A DNA stretch of 64,000 nt from Bdellovibrionales bacterium RIFOXYD12_FULL_39_22 (GCA_001770205.1 MEQL01000055.1:1-64000); one strand, 5' to 3'. Positions 1-9,396 are shown, numbered from the stretch's first letter. Program-made: numbers and translations. The notes: a model not told the origin generated them from the letters alone.

Positions 1-1
1 A

Positions 2-436
2 CTTCAAGGACTTGTGGCCCATAAAAAAACCAAACTCTCCACCGAAGATTTATTAGATCAAATGTTAGATGAGGCCATCAAAAAAGCGGAAGCGGAAAAA
101 TTTTGCGCGAAGGCCGCAAAAACTTCTGCAAGAACAGAAGTAGTAAAAGAAAAAAATGATGAAGGGGCCAAAAACAGATCGCGCTATATCCCGGCCTCGG
201 TGAAACGAGAAGTTTATAAAAGGGCCCAGGGCAAATGTGAAAATTGCGGATCATATCATGCCCTTGAATTTGATCACGTTATCGCGTGGGGCATGGGGGG
301 GCAAACTAATACTGACTCGATGAAAATTTTGTGCAAAAGTTGCAACCAAAGACATGCGATAATCGATTACGGAATTAACAAAATGGAAAAGTACTTTGCC
401 AGGCAAGGTCGTGCAGGCCAGATACCCTTGAGCTAA
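2..436 (+). CDS. HNH endonuclease family protein, C-terminal part (5' end outside window)
   Basis: The reading frame is open from the left edge, so this is the 3' part of a longer gene. The GTG at 14 is only the first start-like codon inside the window. The visible part has a charged helical linker and then an RSRYIPASVKREVYKR block, a CENC pair, an EFDHVIAWGMGG segment (catalytic D-H), and an N...KILCKSCNQRHA end, which supplies the second Cys pair and the final Asn/His of an HNH beta-beta-alpha-metal nuclease. The RYIP block followed by CxxC and DH closely resembles the large HNH family repeated in Bdellovibrio genomes, whose N-terminal half is a helical domain of roughly 200 residues. That half must lie outside the window if this copy is intact. 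Domain identity is secure; substrate is unknown. Confidence 0.85.
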   Translation, partial: LQGLVAHKKTKLSTEDLLDQMLDEAIKKAEAEKFCAKAAKTSARTEVVKEKNDEGAKNRSRYIPASVKREVYKRAQGKCENCGSYHALEFDHVIAWGMGGQTNTDSMKILCKSCNQRHAIIDYGINKMEKYFARQGRAGQIPLS

Positions 437-892
437 CCTCGCCTGCACTTATTAAATTTTGAAGGCCATGACAATTACCAAAGCAAAACAATCAGAGATA
501 AGAAATAGTAGCTGTTTTTATGAAAACAGCGCGAAAAATATTTTGAACAAACTAACTTTTGAGAGGGAAGATTAATCAACCGGGAATTGCTGCAATTTAT
601 TCAGAACATTTGGACAAATCGCTTTCTCTGGCGAAAGTAAAATGCCAAAAAAAATACATTACCCGAGCAACAATGTCTGGTTATCAACTAAATTATTTGA
701 AAAAGGAATTTCCCATAGATACTGAGAAATGTGGGGAGAAGTAGTGGCGATTTAAGGGATGAATAAATGTATTGTGTCAATTATTTTTCCATACACCTCT
801 GTCGTAGGAAAGGGAATCAATTTTTTAAAACATTTAATTTTTTGAAATTTTTTGAAATTCAAAAAAAATCGTATTTTTCCGATATTTTAAAT
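437..892. other. Gene-poor stretch with decayed coding remnants
   Basis: No convincing gene. A hairpin with an 8-bp perfect stem (511-518 with 523-530, loop TATG) lies 75 bases after the HNH stop; no T-run follows, so terminator function is doubtful. A 61-codon frame at 559-744 starts with TTG and has no Shine-Dalgarno. Its end (YLKKEFPIDTEK) is repeated in a second remnant beyond the next gene. Only one GGCC occurs here, against its high density elsewhere, which suggests decayed or foreign DNA. Confidence 0.5.
700..721 (+). repeat. 22-bp direct repeat, left copy
   Basis: Exact 22-base match to 2182-2203, containing the palindrome GGAATTTCC. Similarity extends leftwards: AAATTAT precedes both copies, with three mismatched bases between. 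The two copies bracket the kinase-like gene at 893-1990. Both read KKEFPID in one frame, so they may be remnants of a duplicated coding segment rather than an insertion-site duplication. Confidence 0.75.
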
Positions 893-1990
893 ATGAAAGT
901 ATTGTTGAATAGGTACTTTACTGAGAAAAGGGCGGTCATTCTCTGTATAACAATGATGAGCGCTTTATTTGTTCCCTTCTGTGGTTTAGCAGGGGAGATA
1001 AGTACTTGCATCTTAGCAGTAATGGCCTCATTGCAAAGAGATCTCAAAACGGCGGGGAACCACGGTCAAGTTCATGCTGCCAGACTTCATCCGTCCTCAG
1101 TCATTTACTCAAAAGAAATCCCCGCAAATCAACTGGGTTACAAAACAGGTCTCAGAAATCCAAGTACACTCAGTGCCGAAACGCTTTATCAGAGGATGAA
1201 AGTGATTCCAGAAGTGACGGACATCCAGATTACCTCTACGATTGTTACTTCGGATCTTAAATCAGCAGAAAATGGGGTTGTCCGCCTTGCCTATCTCAAA
1301 GATGGTCGTCCGGTAGTGGTGAAGACACTTATGAAGGATTCCATTGATCCTCTTAAGCAAATGCATGAGGCCAAAGGAGCATTCTTGCTTTCAGAACTGG
1401 GTATCTTTCCCACCTTTCATGGAATATATAAAGCGGACGGAAATTTCAGCCTAGTGATGGATATTTTTCCGGGAGATTTGTTTCTGGGCCCACAGATGCC
1501 TTCACTCCATTTTCTGAAGCAGTATGCTGAAGTCATAAAACGTTTTTCTGCAGTTAATATCAATCGTCTTCCGGATCAGGAAATACTATTTCAGGTGATG
1601 AAATCTGCTCAAGATGAGATTTCAGTCATCGACGCGGATGGGTTTTACGAAGTATTTATCCGAGGGAACCCGCAACTTAGGGCCCATTGGAAACGTCCCA
1701 ACTGGCAGGCAAGAGACTATGATGAGTTTCAGCAGCTCTCTAATGAACAAGCCGAATTTGATGAAAAGCAGATAAAATCGATACCGAGATTCTCGTGGGG
1801 CAAGCAACTGGCATCGCTGGTACTAAGCGCTAAGGAAGATGATGCTGCACAGTTTCTGGTAGAACTAAAAGCGGATGCCGGTGGTATCTTGTGGCAGTAT
1901 ACTGTTCAAGAATTAAGAAACGAAGTCGACTTATGGAAACGGCCTGTTTCGGAGAAGGTGAAGGCCCTGATCTATGGCACGAAGAAGTGA
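893..1990 (+). CDS. Secreted or membrane-tethered protein with a kinase-like N-lobe
   Basis: I chose the ATG at 893 because it starts a good signal peptide (basic MKVLLNRYFTEKR, then a hydrophobic run to FCGLAGE). The frame runs back to 767, but that part reads as low-complexity AT-rich sequence. The product is 365 residues. After about 90 residues comes a segment resembling the N-lobe of a protein or aminoglycoside kinase: VVVKTLMK (candidate ATP-binding Lys), HEAKGAFLLSELG (candidate helix-C Glu) and FSLVMDIFPGDLF (hinge). No HxDxxxxN catalytic loop or DFG is recognisable, so it is either a pseudokinase or a divergent fold. The gene stands alone, flanked by a 22-bp direct repeat and decayed sequence, and is poorer in GGCC than its neighbours. 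I do not recognise the family; the kinase reading is inference. Confidence 0.6.
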   Translation: MKVLLNRYFTEKRAVILCITMMSALFVPFCGLAGEISTCILAVMASLQRDLKTAGNHGQVHAARLHPSSVIYSKEIPANQLGYKTGLRNPSTLSAETLYQRMKVIPEVTDIQITSTIVTSDLKSAENGVVRLAYLKDGRPVVVKTLMKDSIDPLKQMHEAKGAFLLSELGIFPTFHGIYKADGNFSLVMDIFPGDLFLGPQMPSLHFLKQYAEVIKRFSAVNINRLPDQEILFQVMKSAQDEISVIDADGFYEVFIRGNPQLRAHWKRPNWQARDYDEFQQLSNEQAEFDEKQIKSIPRFSWGKQLASLVLSAKEDDAAQFLVELKADAGGILWQYTVQELRNEVDLWKRPVSEKVKALIYGTKK

Positions 1991-2342
1991 TGAGAGTTCG
2001 ATCGTCTTACTGGGCAAAATAGATAGTAGCTACCACCGCCTTCAGCAGTAAAACCAACGTTGAATTGATTTAAGAGATCGCCACTAAAACCGACATCTCG
2101 TGATTGATCTTGCTTAAAAAAACTGCACAAAAAGTAGTCTGCTTATCTGAGTGTTTCACTCTGACTATGCCAAATTATGCCAAAAAGGAATTTCCCATAG
2201 ATATAAAAAAGTTGAAGATAGAATTAAATTTAACCCAGCAAACGATTTAAAAGAATCCGCAGGCAGAAAATAAAAAAAAGGATTACTACAGTTCTCAGGC
2301 AATCATAAATCTAAAGAAAAATGAAAATGGCCGCGATGGCAC
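1991..2342. other. Intergenic stretch with possible gene remnants
   Basis: No intact gene. On the minus strand a stop-free stretch (1972-2142) includes the plausible protein text DLLNQFNVGFTAEGGG but has no start or Shine-Dalgarno and runs into the end of the kinase-like gene. On the plus strand, downstream of the right 22-bp repeat, a frame reads KKEFPIDIKKLKIELNL before a stop. Both look like eroded coding fragments, though chance cannot be excluded. No clear terminator is visible for either flanking gene. Confidence 0.4.
2182..2203 (+). repeat. 22-bp direct repeat, right copy
   Basis: Exact match to 700-721. It lies about 190 bases after the stop of the kinase-like gene, with the same AAATTAT flank to its left. 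Confidence 0.75.
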
Positions 2343-3365
2343 TTATATCTTAAAACGCGAATGATAGATTTTTTCTAAAGCATCTGAGGCCTTGCGATAG
2401 TTGCCACTATAAAATTTTTCTTTTATTAACTCGACGATTCGATCCATTTTTTCTTGCTTAAAATCTTCCTGGTAACTTTGATCAAACATCTGTTCAATGA
2501 AATAATTGGCAATAATATAGATGGCCGTAAGCACGGTTACACTGCCATAATTAACTCCATGTGGATATCCCTTTCCATTCGGTCTTTCGTGATGTTCGCG
2601 AATAATCGCCAAAGTCTCTTTTGAAATAAAATCTCTTTCATTTTGTAAACGCAAAGCGATATTAAGGGGATGATCTAAAATCTTTTTTGAAAGCTCAGTT
2701 ATATTATTTTTCTTCTCTCGCATCTCCTTAAAATCTTCTGGCGATAGCGTGACGTCGCAAAGCAGTGCTCCTAAAACAATTTTTTGTTTCACTTCTGAAT
2801 TGCACCAAGAAAATTCTTCGGCCATGGCACAGGCCAAATAACTAGAAAGCAGCGCATGCAAATATTCACCGCTACAATTGGCCTTAAACTCCGCATACTT
2901 TTCAAAAATATCAATCTTGGCAATCGAGTTGGCAGTTTCCGAGGTTAGTTCTTTGGCCAAGGCAATCGTGTCGGCATTAATATATCCCTCATTAAAAGAA
3001 ACTTTTATTACATCATGCACTACACTTAATTGGCCGAGTTGTTGCGCCGGGCCTGCTGCTTCTGCGCTCCTTATTTTACTTGTCAATATCTGACGAATGG
3101 AAGAGACAAAGCTAACATAATCCTCCGTCTCTAAGTACATATCGATTATGCCTTTGGCCTTATATTTTTCAATTATGCTTTTGCTGTACGCTTGACTATC
3201 TTCTCGCTTACAAACTTTTACAAATTTTTGTTGGGATAGGCGCAAAAAAATATCTATCTGAAAATCACTGGCGTACAACTCCAATGCTTTAATGTTAATT
3301 TTAGTATATTGCGCTCTCTCTGGAGGCGCTTCCGGAGCAATACTTTTTTGAATTTCATCACTCAT
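2343..3365 (-). CDS. HD-GYP domain protein with degenerate catalytic motifs
   Basis: 340 residues. The C-terminal half (about 165-300) follows the HD-GYP layout: an early His (YLHALL, H170), the HD position, a HP motif (DHPLNIAL, H232) and HHERPNGKGYP at 258-268, the family signature. HD-GYP enzymes normally hydrolyse cyclic di-GMP with a binuclear or trinuclear metal site. Here the HD pair reads LLCDV (Cys203 replaces His), and the later metal-binding Asp segment (normally VADxxDA) reads IANYFIEQ without Asp. It may therefore bind rather than cleave c-di-GMP. Residues 1-160 form a helical N-terminal region of unknown function; no membrane segment is seen. The gene starts 18 bases after the topA stop, so co-transcription is likely. 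Confidence 0.85.
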   Translation of the reverse strand: MSDEIQKSIAPEAPPERAQYTKINIKALELYASDFQIDIFLRLSQQKFVKVCKREDSQAYSKSIIEKYKAKGIIDMYLETEDYVSFVSSIRQILTSKIRSAEAAGPAQQLGQLSVVHDVIKVSFNEGYINADTIALAKELTSETANSIAKIDIFEKYAEFKANCSGEYLHALLSSYLACAMAEEFSWCNSEVKQKIVLGALLCDVTLSPEDFKEMREKKNNITELSKKILDHPLNIALRLQNERDFISKETLAIIREHHERPNGKGYPHGVNYGSVTVLTAIYIIANYFIEQMFDQSYQEDFKQEKMDRIVELIKEKFYSGNYRKASDALEKIYHSRFKI

Positions 3366-3383
3366 ATTTTTTATAAGATTAAA

Positions 3384-5819
3384 TTAATCTTTCTTTTCTT
3401 CGCCATCAAAAGGAGTTTCTGAAATCGGTACTGTAAACTTACACTTGGGACATTGCAGAGATTTTCCATTTTTCTTTGACTCTTTTGTTCCCATAACTGG
3501 ATATCCACATTTTTTACATTTAAACTTTTTAGGCATTGTCCACATAGCGTTATTACAATTTGGATAATTGGAACAACCATAGAAAATTTTTCCATACCGA
3601 CTCTGCTTTTCGGTAAATTGCCCTACTTTACACTCTGGACAACTTACATCCAAAACATAGGGCAAAGCTGTTTTGCAGTTTGGATACTCCTCGCAGGCCA
3701 AAAAACGGCCATACTTACCACGCTTAACCACCATGCGCTTACCACAGGTAGGGCAAGTACTATCCGCATATTTTTTAGGAATAATTTCATAACTACCATC
3801 TAAGTGTTTTTTAAAATCCTCAGTCGATGTACATTCGGGATAATTTGAGCAAGCAAAAAATTGCCCATTTTTTCCCCACTTAATAAAATACTCACCCGTT
3901 TTACACTTTAGACATTTTACATTAGTGGGAATCTGCTGTTTTTTGAGATTTTTCATCTCCTCTTTGGCCTTATCCAAAGTCTTCTCAAAAGGTTTCCAAA
4001 AATCCTTCAATACTTTTTTGTACTTAACTTCACCCTCTTCAATCTGATCAAGAAGCTCTTCTACCTTTGCCGTAAAGGCGACATCCATAATTTCCGGAAA
4101 ACTCTCTACCAACATTTTGCAAACAACCAATCCCAATTCGCTGGGAAAAAACTTATTTTCCATTTTTTCTACATATCCACGATCTTGGATATTTGAAATA
4201 ATTGCTGCATAAGTTGATGGACGGCCAATTCCCTGCTCCTCTAATTCCTTAACTAGCGATGCTTCATTATAGCGAGGAGGTGGTGCGGTCCAATGTTCTT
4301 TTGATTCAGTAGCACCATTGGCCTTTATACTATCCCCTACTTTAAAATCTGGCAGAATGTTATCATCCTCTTTGCCCTCACCATAAGAATCAAGATATAT
4401 GGTACGAAAGCCGGGAAACTTTATTACAGAACCATTGGCCCGAAAAATGTGTCCACCACATTCGAAAGTGACTACCGTTTGATCAATGATCGACTGACTC
4501 ATCTGACTGGCCAAATATTTATTCCAAATCAACGTATATAGATTCAATTCATCTTTAGATAAATCACCTTTGACATCATCAGGACTAAGATCCAAGCTGG
4601 TTGGGCGGATGGCCTCATGGGCGTCCTGAACTTTTCCTGCTCCTTTTTTGCGTGTATACATAATTGGCGATAATGCTAAATAATCTGCTCCGTAACTCTT
4701 TTTTATATGGGCCCGAAGTGCATTAAGCGCCTCCGGCTCTGTTCTCACCGAATCAGTTCTCATATAAGTAATCAAACCTTGCATCCCTTGCTTGGTTAAT
4801 TGAATACCCTCATATAATTTCTGCGCCACCATCATGGTTCTTTGCGCAGTAAAACCTAATTTATTGGCCGCATCCTGCTGCAATTTGGAAGTGGTAAAAG
4901 GTGGTGAGGGATTTTGCTTTCGTTCTTTCTTGGAAACATCGACAATACTAAACTTATTTCCGCTTTTCTCCACATCCTTTAAAATCTTTTTAACCTCTTT
5001 GATATCTAATAATTCACCTTTTTCATCGTTATTTTTTCCGTAATAGAGGGCCTCAAAACTCTTCCCACCTTTGGCCATCGGGGCATGAATGGAAAACCAC
5101 TGCGTCGGCACAAATTTTTTAACTTCCGCTTCTCGCTCGGTAATGATTCGTAAGGCAACCGACTGAACCCTTCCCGCGGACAATCCTCGCTGAACTTTTT
5201 CCCAGAGAATTGGAGAAATTTTGTATCCGACCAGACGATCAAGAATTCGTCGCGTTTTTTGAGAGTCATATTTAAATTGATTAAGTTCCGTTGGATGATC
5301 AATGGCCGCTTTAACCGCCTGCTTGGTAACGGCATTAAAAAGAACGCGATAGATGCTTTTCTTTTTTCCCAGCTCTTCTGAAATGTGATAGGCGATGGCC
5401 TCTCCTTCGCGATCCGGGTCAGGTGCCAAATAAATTTTAGTCGCAGACTTGGCCAACTGCTGAATCTTTAAAATTTTATCTTTTTTCCCTGTTATGGGAA
5501 CTAGTTCCATCGAAAAATCATCTTTTACATCTACACCCAATTTGGATTTTGGCAAATCTTTGATATGGCCATTAGACGCCACCACTTGATATCCGCGCCC
5601 TAAATATTTTTTTATAGTCTTTGCCTTAGAAGGAGACTCCACCACCACTAAATCATAGGCCGCTCCTTTTATTGGCGCATCCTCCCCTTCATCATGTTTG
5701 CTTGATTTGACGGCCTTCTTATTAATTTTTCCGTGGCCTTTGAGTTTTGTCTGTTTGATATTTTTTACAATCTTTGGCACATTGGATGTTTTTGAAATTT
5801 TCTTAGAAATTGTTGTCAT
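3384..5819 (-). CDS. topA: DNA topoisomerase I
   Basis: Type IA topoisomerase that relaxes negative supercoils through a transient 5'-phosphotyrosine bond. 811 residues. The Toprim domain starts at residue 55 (DLVVVESPSKAKTIKKYLG) with the acidic triad in LAPDPDREGEAIAYHI (131-146). The active-site Tyr352 lies in GLITYMRTDSVR. The C-terminus carries four Cys4 zinc ribbons (CLKC, CPTC, CPEC and CKKC, each with a matching CxxxxxC or CxxC partner). The first 54 residues are a Lys-rich extension with no counterpart in E. coli TopA; since the family motif starts only at 55, the true start could be later, but the ATG at 5819 is the first in frame. The gene is followed within 18 bases by the HD-GYP gene. 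Confidence 0.97.
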   Translation of the reverse strand: MTTISKKISKTSNVPKIVKNIKQTKLKGHGKINKKAVKSSKHDEGEDAPIKGAAYDLVVVESPSKAKTIKKYLGRGYQVVASNGHIKDLPKSKLGVDVKDDFSMELVPITGKKDKILKIQQLAKSATKIYLAPDPDREGEAIAYHISEELGKKKSIYRVLFNAVTKQAVKAAIDHPTELNQFKYDSQKTRRILDRLVGYKISPILWEKVQRGLSAGRVQSVALRIITEREAEVKKFVPTQWFSIHAPMAKGGKSFEALYYGKNNDEKGELLDIKEVKKILKDVEKSGNKFSIVDVSKKERKQNPSPPFTTSKLQQDAANKLGFTAQRTMMVAQKLYEGIQLTKQGMQGLITYMRTDSVRTEPEALNALRAHIKKSYGADYLALSPIMYTRKKGAGKVQDAHEAIRPTSLDLSPDDVKGDLSKDELNLYTLIWNKYLASQMSQSIIDQTVVTFECGGHIFRANGSVIKFPGFRTIYLDSYGEGKEDDNILPDFKVGDSIKANGATESKEHWTAPPPRYNEASLVKELEEQGIGRPSTYAAIISNIQDRGYVEKMENKFFPSELGLVVCKMLVESFPEIMDVAFTAKVEELLDQIEEGEVKYKKVLKDFWKPFEKTLDKAKEEMKNLKKQQIPTNVKCLKCKTGEYFIKWGKNGQFFACSNYPECTSTEDFKKHLDGSYEIIPKKYADSTCPTCGKRMVVKRGKYGRFLACEEYPNCKTALPYVLDVSCPECKVGQFTEKQSRYGKIFYGCSNYPNCNNAMWTMPKKFKCKKCGYPVMGTKESKKNGKSLQCPKCKFTVPISETPFDGEEKKD

Positions 5820-5943
5820 TGAAAAAGTTCCTCTATAACGCTAGCATTTGATTCTATTTTGCACGAGATGCATTAACCATTATGTTTGCGAAGTTGATAG
5901 TTCGTCAACCGGAATAAAAAACCCGCAGAAACAATGAACAAAT

Positions 5944-8190
5944 TTATTTGGCCAAGGAGGGATCTGATTTTAATAACTCATCAATTTCCTCAAGATCAAA
6001 TTCCGTTAATCCGTACGGGTTATCCTTTGAATTAAGATCTTGATCAAGATATTGCACTCCAGATTCACTTTCAATATCGTCTAGTGACATGAAGGCATCT
6101 GCAGGGGCCTCTTGCGCACTTTTCTCTACTGTATCCAAATTCTCTTGTTCAAGTAATTTATCTTCGTCAACTTTATATTCTTTACTCTTTGTCTCAATAT
6201 TTTCTAATTCTTTTTCCAATCGCTCTAATTCTTGTAAGTCAGATTCGTGATCTTTTATAATAGATTTTTCTCGCTCTTGTCTATCCAATTCCTCTAACTC
6301 ATCCTCTGACAACTTAACTTTGTCGGCCTTGTCCAGCAAATCTTCCGAGATATCATCCAAATTTAATTCCACATCTAATTCATCCAACACTCCCGACTCT
6401 ACTAACTTTCCATCTTTATTTACCAACTTGTTCTTCATTCTCTGCTCTCGTGCAACCTGTTCTGCTGTTTTGGTAATTGCAATAGTTCCCATTTTCATCG
6501 CATGTGAACTATTAGTTATTAAGGCCGTTGAAAAATTATCAGTGACAGTAATAACTGTTACCTCTCCCGTTTTATAGGCCGGAAGGGCAGAGATCTTTTT
6601 CCCAGTACCTCGATCATAAAAATCATAAGTTTCAAAAACAGTTCCAAGCTCTACACCATCAGCGCGGCCACGATCCAGATACACAACATCCCCCGCCGAA
6701 AAGATTGTCTGATCACGAGGAGAGTCCATGAAGGCAGCCTCAATATGACGTTTATTAAAATACTTTACCACTTTATTTATTTTACTCATGTAAAGCGTTA
6801 CGCGATCACCACGCGTAACAACTCCAGATATATCATCTACCTCGCACTCCCAAAGATCATTAATCGGACGAATAGTTTTTAATTGTGCAGTAATCGTGTA
6901 ACGATATCCGGATCGATCAGAAATAGGATGTGACGATTTTCCATGGGCCGAGTAAGAAGAATACATGTCCCCTGGGCGAATTTTGGTGCCACGATCAAAC
7001 TTAACAAAAATATGATCTGCTTTGTGGATAAACGTTCTTTCATTAGGAATTGCTGAAATTTTTCCGACATCCGCCAAGATATTGGAGGTAATAAAAGTAT
7101 TAAGGTAGTACCCTTCGCTAAAATCAAATTTTACTTTGGAAAATTTATCAAATCCAGAAGGATCATACTCCACTCCCGGTTCTTTAATAGTGATATCCGT
7201 TACTGGAGGTTGATAGCTATTGTACTCCTTTACCAAACTTTTATCTCCACGTGTTTTTAGATCATCGTAGGTAGATTCTGAGGCATACTGAAAATATACC
7301 CCTTGATCAATCAATTTTTTACGCTCATCCGACCAGGCCGCACCATCCCCAAGTTCTCCGAATTGACTTAGATCCTGTAGGCCATTGGCAGGCGCACTTG
7401 TTTCTTCTTTCCCATCGAGGCCATTGACACTAACTTGTGGTAGAGTATCCGCAGTTCCAGTGTCAAATGCCAATTCCATTCCTGGTTCAATTTGATGAGG
7501 ATTAGTTATTGTAGGATTTAATGACCAAATTTTTGAATAATAAAATCCTGAACCAAAAAGCTTTTCCGAAATTTTCCACAGCCAATCACCTTTTTGAACA
7601 ATATACTTCTCACTTTTTGACTGCATTGCAATCTCATCCCACTCTTTGCTGGAAATCTTGCCTGAAACAAATTTCGACAACTCTAGCAGTTGCCTCTCCT
7701 CATCTCCCACATCAAAAATTTCAATTTCCTCTTTTTTCTTTTCTCCCTCTTCATTAACGATGACAACTTCGTTACTACTTTTTTCTACTTCTAATGCCGT
7801 GGCCGTTGCCTCCGTTGTTGATTCTAGGGAGTCTGTTGGTTTTGTATCAACGACGGTTGTTGCATCCGGCGCCAAAGCTTCACTCTCTTTAGTAGCATCA
7901 CCAATATCATTTTTTATTGATTCCAAATCATCAATTTCTTCTATGGTCGAAATATTCAAATCCTCATCTCGGGCCTTTTTCATCCGTTCTTCGTGTTGCT
8001 CTAAAATTTTGTCATCTTCAGCATCTAATAATTCCAATCCACCCTTTTCAACGATAGTGGTTCCACTAGCGATGCTATCGATTAATTCTCCCTCCATATC
8101 AGCGGAACTATCTTGGGCCCAAGAAAATTCAAGTGGAACAGCGATGAACGCCAATAGAAAAACAGACGGAATAAAAAATTTTATGGCCAT
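5944..8190 (-). CDS. Exported LysM-domain envelope protein with acidic tail
   Basis: 748 residues with a signal peptide (MAIKFFIPSVFLLAFIAVPL, likely cleaved after SWA). Residues 26-190 are acidic and low in complexity. A LysM domain follows at about 195-242 (EKYIVQKGDWLWKISEKLFG ... NPHQIEPGMEL), which in this family binds peptidoglycan glycan strands. The region after it (about 330-580) is beta-rich and includes VVYLDRGRADGVELGTVFE and GEVTVITVTDNFSTALI, a pattern like the FlgT-type C-terminal module. The last 150 residues are a Glu/Asp/Leu-rich, probably coiled-coil tail. It lies between topA and a TPR lipoprotein on one strand, 24 bases after the latter, suggesting an envelope operon. The exact role is unknown. 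Confidence 0.85.
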   Translation of the reverse strand: MAIKFFIPSVFLLAFIAVPLEFSWAQDSSADMEGELIDSIASGTTIVEKGGLELLDAEDDKILEQHEERMKKARDEDLNISTIEEIDDLESIKNDIGDATKESEALAPDATTVVDTKPTDSLESTTEATATALEVEKSSNEVVIVNEEGEKKKEEIEIFDVGDEERQLLELSKFVSGKISSKEWDEIAMQSKSEKYIVQKGDWLWKISEKLFGSGFYYSKIWSLNPTITNPHQIEPGMELAFDTGTADTLPQVSVNGLDGKEETSAPANGLQDLSQFGELGDGAAWSDERKKLIDQGVYFQYASESTYDDLKTRGDKSLVKEYNSYQPPVTDITIKEPGVEYDPSGFDKFSKVKFDFSEGYYLNTFITSNILADVGKISAIPNERTFIHKADHIFVKFDRGTKIRPGDMYSSYSAHGKSSHPISDRSGYRYTITAQLKTIRPINDLWECEVDDISGVVTRGDRVTLYMSKINKVVKYFNKRHIEAAFMDSPRDQTIFSAGDVVYLDRGRADGVELGTVFETYDFYDRGTGKKISALPAYKTGEVTVITVTDNFSTALITNSSHAMKMGTIAITKTAEQVAREQRMKNKLVNKDGKLVESGVLDELDVELNLDDISEDLLDKADKVKLSEDELEELDRQEREKSIIKDHESDLQELERLEKELENIETKSKEYKVDEDKLLEQENLDTVEKSAQEAPADAFMSLDDIESESGVQYLDQDLNSKDNPYGLTEFDLEEIDELLKSDPSLAK

Positions 8191-8214
8191 CCTCTCTTAA
8201 AATCCTTTCAAAAG

Positions 8215-8970
8215 TTATGACGCCTCAAAAAACTTCATAAGCACCGAGTAGTATTGCTCCTGCTTCTTACCCAGTTTTAATTTATTACTACACTCAATAA
8301 GCCGGCCTAGAGTTTTTAACACCACTCCAGAAAAGGCATAATTAGCAATAATATCTTCGTAGACTTGCATGGCCAAATCGTACTCCTGTTGAAAAAACAA
8401 CATCTCTCCCACTTGATATTTGGCCCGTACTTTTATCTGTAAAACTGAAGAATTTTCTAAATCTTTTAAATACCCAATGGCCTGATTAAATTTCTTTTGC
8501 TCAACTAGCTTCAAGGCCTTACGCAATTGAACAATCTGGGTCTCCACTGTCAAACTATCCAAATTGGCCGCTGGAGCAATTTTTTGATTGGCCCCACTGC
8601 CATCAGAAAAAACGTCCACTGTATCATTTAAGGCGACACCATTAGAATTTACCAGATCATCTTTCAAAGCAGATAACTTATCGCTGGGCGGATATTTCTT
8701 ATTCTCTACACCACTTTCCGCCTCGGCATCAACGACCACTTCGCCATCACTCTCTTTTTCTCTAACTACTTTTAGCAATTTCTCGTACTTCGTCATCAAT
8801 TGATCGTACTGCACTTTGGGTACGGTCTCCACTGTCTGCGCTTCTCCCTCTTTGCCAACCTCTGATGACCTATTGAACAAGCTACAACTAAAAAGCAATG
8901 GTAGTACTAACGTTACCAATATAACTCTCACTCTAAGCGTAAAAAATAGATTTAAAAAAAGTCTTGCCAC
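8215..8970 (-). CDS. TPR-containing lipoprotein (YbgF/BamD-like)
   Basis: 251 residues. The N-terminus has basic and hydrophobic parts and a lipobox LLFSC near residue 29, so it is probably a lipoprotein. Residues 45-130 are a variable linker. The last 110 residues form TPR-type helical hairpins (LRKALKLVEQKKFNQAIGYL, KVRAKYQVGEMLFFQQEYDL, AMQVYEDIIANYAFSG), similar to the YbgF/CpoB C-terminal repeats that support envelope machines. It is the first gene of the minus-strand run towards the LysM gene. A promoter should lie in 8971-9072, shared with the divergent gene. Family is sure at the TPR level only. Confidence 0.75.
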   Translation of the reverse strand: MARLFLNLFFTLRVRVILVTLVLPLLFSCSLFNRSSEVGKEGEAQTVETVPKVQYDQLMTKYEKLLKVVREKESDGEVVVDAEAESGVENKKYPPSDKLSALKDDLVNSNGVALNDTVDVFSDGSGANQKIAPAANLDSLTVETQIVQLRKALKLVEQKKFNQAIGYLKDLENSSVLQIKVRAKYQVGEMLFFQQEYDLAMQVYEDIIANYAFSGVVLKTLGRLIECSNKLKLGKKQEQYYSVLMKFFEAS

Positions 8971-9072
8971 AAATCACTCTTCCTTGATGACGGACAAAAT
9001 CACTTGACTTATAATCCATTCTAATGGAAGTCTAAATTAAGTCAATGGGTATGAATTTCAAATTAATTCTCC

Positions 9073-9396
9073 ATGATTGTCGCAAAAAATAGGAGAGATA
9101 TTTTGTCTACTACACTTATAAGCAGCAACAAACTTTTAGTAAAAATTATCATCCGCCTGCATAAAAATAATTCGGCCTTTGTCTATTTTACTTTGGAGGC
9201 CAATGAAGGAATTTCTTTTTATTCCACTCTCGATTCCTCTCCAGATGATCAGTTTCGTGAAATTGAAATGTTCTGTGATCAAAGTTTAGAAGCAGAACTT
9301 TTACATATCCTAGATAAATTAAAGGAAAAATTTCCCATTGAAATATTAGAACACTCCACTATTTCGGATAACTTCACTCATGCAAACAACCTCTGA
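9073..9396 (+). CDS. Small DUF4911-like protein
   Basis: 107 residues, cytosolic, no signal peptide. The pattern KIIIRLHKNNSAFVYFTLEA, then NEGISFYSTLD and an acidic helix (EAELLHILDKLKEKFPIE), resembles the DUF4911 family of small delta-proteobacterial proteins, function unknown. The family assignment is from memory of its pattern. The stop overlaps the next gene by 17 bases, so the two are translationally coupled; the partner is a membrane protease. No strong Shine-Dalgarno is visible in front of the ATG. Confidence 0.6.
   Translation: MIVAKNRRDILSTTLISSNKLLVKIIIRLHKNNSAFVYFTLEANEGISFYSTLDSSPDDQFREIEMFCDQSLEAELLHILDKLKEKFPIEILEHSTISDNFTHANNL

Noticed and set aside
7646-8200. 184-codon plus-strand frame opposite the LysM gene
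   Set aside because: Ser/Thr-rich text is the complement of the Glu/Asp-rich LysM protein; no Shine-Dalgarno, and the opposite frame has a signal peptide and domain.
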